Shown here: one piece after another, positions 22,725-24,690 of the stretch
Layout of the letters: the number at the start of each line of letters is the position of its first letter
How positions within the stretch are numbered: the stretch's first letter is position 1
Source: SIG565 sp045601525
GTDB lineage: Bacteria; Bacillota; Clostridia; Oscillospirales; Acutalibacteraceae
Length of the DNA stretch: 24,690 nucleotides
Assembly: GCA_045601525.1 (NCBI GenBank)
Contig: JAZRZR010000058.1
Span: 1 to 24,690, forward strand
Reading direction: 5' to 3'
Position numbers and translations under genes: made by a program
Notes under the pieces: generated by a model
Told to the model about the DNA's origin: nothing
The model's input: the letters and a program-made list of their open reading frames with translations, nothing else
Database searches by the model: none

Positions 22725-22733
22725 TGGTATAAT
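22725..22733 (+). promoter_or_regulatory. Extended -10 promoter of the kinase-like gene
   Basis: TGGTATAAT (22725-22733) is an extended -10 (TGn-TATAAT) with only a weak -35 (TATATT at 22705-22710). It lies 31 bases before the ATG. Confidence 0.5.
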
Positions 22734-22764
22734 CATACTATACTACTAATCCAAAGGAGCAGTT

Positions 22765-24498
22765 ATGATAGATACAGAGAGACTTTGTTTAGGTTGTATG
22801 AATGATAACGGCGGCGAAAAAATTTGTTCGATATGCGGATTTGATTCAAAGCAGGAAAATCCCGAAGAAGCCTTAAAAATCGGCGGTTGGCTTAGGAATA
22901 GATATTTAATAGGCAACGCGGCTGATATTAACGGCGAGGGCATTACATATATCGGTTGGGACAATAAGGAAGATGCAATCGTAAATATTAAGGAGTATTT
23001 TCCAAAAGGTGTTGCAACAAGAAACGAGGATAAATCGGTTTCCATCACAAAGGGTGAGGAATTTGCCTTTAATAACGGCCTTATGAGTTTTTTGGAACTT
23101 AACCGAAAACTTATGCAGTTGTCCTCTTTGCCTGCGCTTTTGCCGATAGAAGAGGTCTTTGAATATAACGGCACCGCCTATGTGATAATTAAGGCATCGT
23201 CAACTATTCCTTTAAGAGAATTCTTAATTCGCAATGGTGGCGATTTGAATTGGGAACAGGCCCGTTCGCTCTTTGCACCATTGATAACCACCTTGATTGG
23301 CTTGCATAAAGAGGGAATAATTCACCGTGGCATTTCTCCCGAAACAGTGCTTGTGGGCCGAGATGGTAAACTTCGCCTTGGCGGTATTTGTATCCGTGCA
23401 GTCCGTGTTACGAGGAGTGACCTTGCCACTCAACTTTACCCCGGTTTTTCGGCTGTTGAGCAGTATGGATATGATATAGACTGTGTGGATGGTAAATACA
23501 CCGATGTTTATGGCGTAGCGGCCACTCTTTTCAGGGTGCTTATGGGCAAGGCGCCTATTGATGTTGCCGAAAGATTGGTAAACGATAATATGCAAATTCC
23601 ATCTCGCCTTGCTGAGACATTGCCTAAATATGTTTTGTCGGCTTTGGCCAATGCTTTGCAGGTTATGCCTCAAAATAGAATTCAGGATATGGATAGTTTC
23701 CGCTTGGCGTTAACACCGGTTGGCACTGAAACACAGGTAACTCCTGTGCCCGTTCAAAAACCGGCTCCGGTGCAAAAGGCGGCCCCTGTTGCTAAACCTG
23801 CCCCCGTTAGCAAGGCTGATAAAAAGGAAGAAAAAGGTTCTTCGGCAAAATCGGCAGTAATTGCGGCTACAATCACGGCAGTTGCTTTTATATTTATAGC
23901 TATTGCGGTTTATTTCCTTTTCTTAAAACCGCCTGTGGATAAAAATATAGATGAAAATCCATCATCTTCGGAACAATCATCTATTCCAACCAATAGCGAA
24001 ACAATCATTTTGCCCGCTGATAACGATAAGCTCTATCAGGTGCCTAATTTTGAGGGTAAAAAGTATGCCGATTTGCTTGACGATACATCGGTAACCATGT
24101 TCTTTAATTTTGAGGTAACCGATAAGCAGTTCAGCGATACTTATCCTCGCGGCACAGTTATTTCTCAAACTCCGGGCACCGAGCAAGCGGTTAAGAAAGG
24201 CACTACAATTGAGGTTGTCTTAAGCCTTGGTCCTAAAACTACCGCTTTGCCTAATTTGGTGGGCAAGACCTATGATGAGGCGGTTTTCGAACTTTTGAAA
24301 CTGGGATTTGATTATAATAATATTAAGCAGGGCGAAAAACTTTATGATGCCACTCAAAAAACAGGTGTAATCATTAAGATGAGCCCTGAGGCAGGCACAA
24401 AGGTGGACACTGATACAAGGGTAGTTTTAAGTGTAAACTACTATGACCCCGATAGTGAAAACAGTGTTTCAACTGATACGCAAAGTAAAGTAGAATAA
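22765..24498 (+). CDS. Zinc-ribbon, kinase-like (predicted pseudokinase), single-TM, PASTA protein
   Basis: A 577-residue membrane protein. Domains in order: zinc ribbon C8, C11, C21 and C24; Hanks-type kinase-like fold (about 45-315); Pro/Ala/Lys-rich linker (322-360); one membrane helix (about 364-387); Ser-rich stretch; two extracellular PASTA domains (about 424-489 and 492-560). The VAIK-type lysine is kept as K76 in NIKEYFP. The catalytic HRD is H187-R188-G189 and the DFG position reads G206-G207-I208, so both catalytic aspartates are absent. The nucleotide loop is not the usual GxGxxG. The activation-segment end PGFSAVEQY (226-234) is family-like. PASTA domains usually sense muropeptides or cell wall, so an envelope-linked signalling role without phosphotransfer is plausible. 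ATG at 22765 follows AAGGAG with a five-base spacer. Confidence 0.88.
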   Translation: MIDTERLCLGCMNDNGGEKICSICGFDSKQENPEEALKIGGWLRNRYLIGNAADINGEGITYIGWDNKEDAIVNIKEYFPKGVATRNEDKSVSITKGEEFAFNNGLMSFLELNRKLMQLSSLPALLPIEEVFEYNGTAYVIIKASSTIPLREFLIRNGGDLNWEQARSLFAPLITTLIGLHKEGIIHRGISPETVLVGRDGKLRLGGICIRAVRVTRSDLATQLYPGFSAVEQYGYDIDCVDGKYTDVYGVAATLFRVLMGKAPIDVAERLVNDNMQIPSRLAETLPKYVLSALANALQVMPQNRIQDMDSFRLALTPVGTETQVTPVPVQKPAPVQKAAPVAKPAPVSKADKKEEKGSSAKSAVIAATITAVAFIFIAIAVYFLFLKPPVDKNIDENPSSSEQSSIPTNSETIILPADNDKLYQVPNFEGKKYADLLDDTSVTMFFNFEVTDKQFSDTYPRGTVISQTPGTEQAVKKGTTIEVVLSLGPKTTALPNLVGKTYDEAVFELLKLGFDYNNIKQGEKLYDATQKTGVIIKMSPEAGTKVDTDTRVVLSVNYYDPDSENSVSTDTQSKVE

Positions 24499-24504
24499 TT
24501 AAAA

Positions 24505-24534
24505 AAACGACCGACATTGATTTGTCGGTCGTTT
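24505..24534. terminator. Bidirectional intrinsic terminator at the right end
   Basis: A perfect 12-bp stem (24505-24516 with 24523-24534) around a TTGATT loop. On the minus strand it is followed by an uninterrupted run of seven T, and on the plus strand by a less uniform T/A-rich tail. The better tail on the minus strand suggests a convergent transcript entering from the right. Confidence 0.85.
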
Positions 24535-24690
24535 AATATTTAATAATAAAATCAAGAATTTTTATTTCTTTATCATTTATTTCGATTGCGTTTACATATT
24601 TTCCAAAATTAACGAGTTGCATATTTACATACACTTTGCAAATTCCAATGCAAAGCAAGAAAATATTGAAAAATATTATTAATGATAAAA
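24533..24690 (-). CDS. Possible partial hypothetical gene (C-terminus only)
   Basis: On the minus strand a frame is open from the window edge to a TAA at 24533-24535, about 51 codons. The translation has a hydrophobic stretch (FFNIFLLCIGICKVYV) followed by a polar end with NAIEINDKEIKILDFIIKY. The stop falls right at the start of a hairpin with a seven-T tail on this strand, which is what the end of a real gene would look like. The region is very AT-rich, so chance openness is a serious alternative. I recognise no family. Confidence 0.3.
   Translation of the reverse strand, partial: LSLIIFFNIFLLCIGICKVYVNMQLVNFGKYVNAIEINDKEIKILDFIIKY

Noticed and set aside
22746..23174. 142-codon open frame on the minus strand
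   Set aside because: Antisense to the start of the kinase-like gene; no ribosome binding site or motif.
1..24690. CRISPR arrays, tRNA or rRNA genes, insertion sequences, prophage or toxin-antitoxin genes
   Set aside because: No regularly spaced direct repeats, cloverleaf-like sequence, transposase/integrase motifs or terminal inverted repeats were recognised.

Overview
The window is about 24.7 kb from a low-to-moderate GC, anaerobic, Gram-positive-type bacterium. It is most probably a clostridial Firmicute, possibly of the Ruminococcaceae/Oscillospiraceae kind, but no taxonomic marker is decisive. The evidence is a pyruvate:ferredoxin oxidoreductase, the Firmicutes order SRP RNA-dnaX-ybaB-recR, a LexA with a GAAC/GTTC-type operator, AGGAGG-type ribosome binding sites with frequent TTG/GTG starts, a NifS/NifU iron-sulfur pair and a PASTA-domain membrane protein.

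Layout. (1) 1-2123 (+): the C-terminal 60% of pyruvate:ferredoxin oxidoreductase, closed by a bidirectional terminator. (2) 2177-6696 (-): a tight operon read right to left: SRP RNA, dnaX, ybaB, recR, a DUF896 protein, a D-2-hydroxyacid dehydrogenase and a YpsA-like SLOG protein. (3) 6779-9092 (+): a divergent promoter, a Nudix hydrolase and two paralogous zinc-finger membrane proteins (RING-like and zinc ribbon, DUF2628-like). (4) 9132-11479 (+): galU, a YjjG-like HAD phosphatase, and a TauE/SafE-type transporter split into two overlapping half-genes. (5) 11452-12546 (+): lexA with its own promoter and candidate LexA box, then rnhA. (6) 12555-16165 (+): nifS, nifU, a three-S1-domain RNA-binding protein and an Mrp/NBP35 ATPase, ending in a strong terminator. 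This reads as an iron-sulfur assembly cluster. (7) 16167-19030 (+): proB-proA-proC, the complete glutamate-to-proline pathway. (8) 19061-20494 (+): a monocistronic lipoprotein solute-binding protein with a near-consensus promoter and no adjacent permease. (9) 20538-21869 (-): a D,D-carboxypeptidase. (10) 22002-24498 (+): a metallophosphoesterase with altered metal-site motifs, then a zinc-ribbon/kinase-like/TM/PASTA protein whose catalytic aspartates are missing. (11) 24533-24690: a possible AT-rich partial gene on the minus strand, convergent on a shared terminator.

Most of the window is housekeeping. I see no CRISPR array, tRNA, rRNA, insertion sequence, prophage or integrase. The least ordinary content is the predicted PASTA pseudokinase and its neighbouring phosphoesterase with degenerate motifs, the RING/zinc-ribbon DUF2628 gene pair, the split TauE transporter, and several regulatory sites (LexA box, inverted repeat at the nifS promoter, structured leader of the S1 gene). 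All functional names rest on reading motifs by eye; no database search was run.
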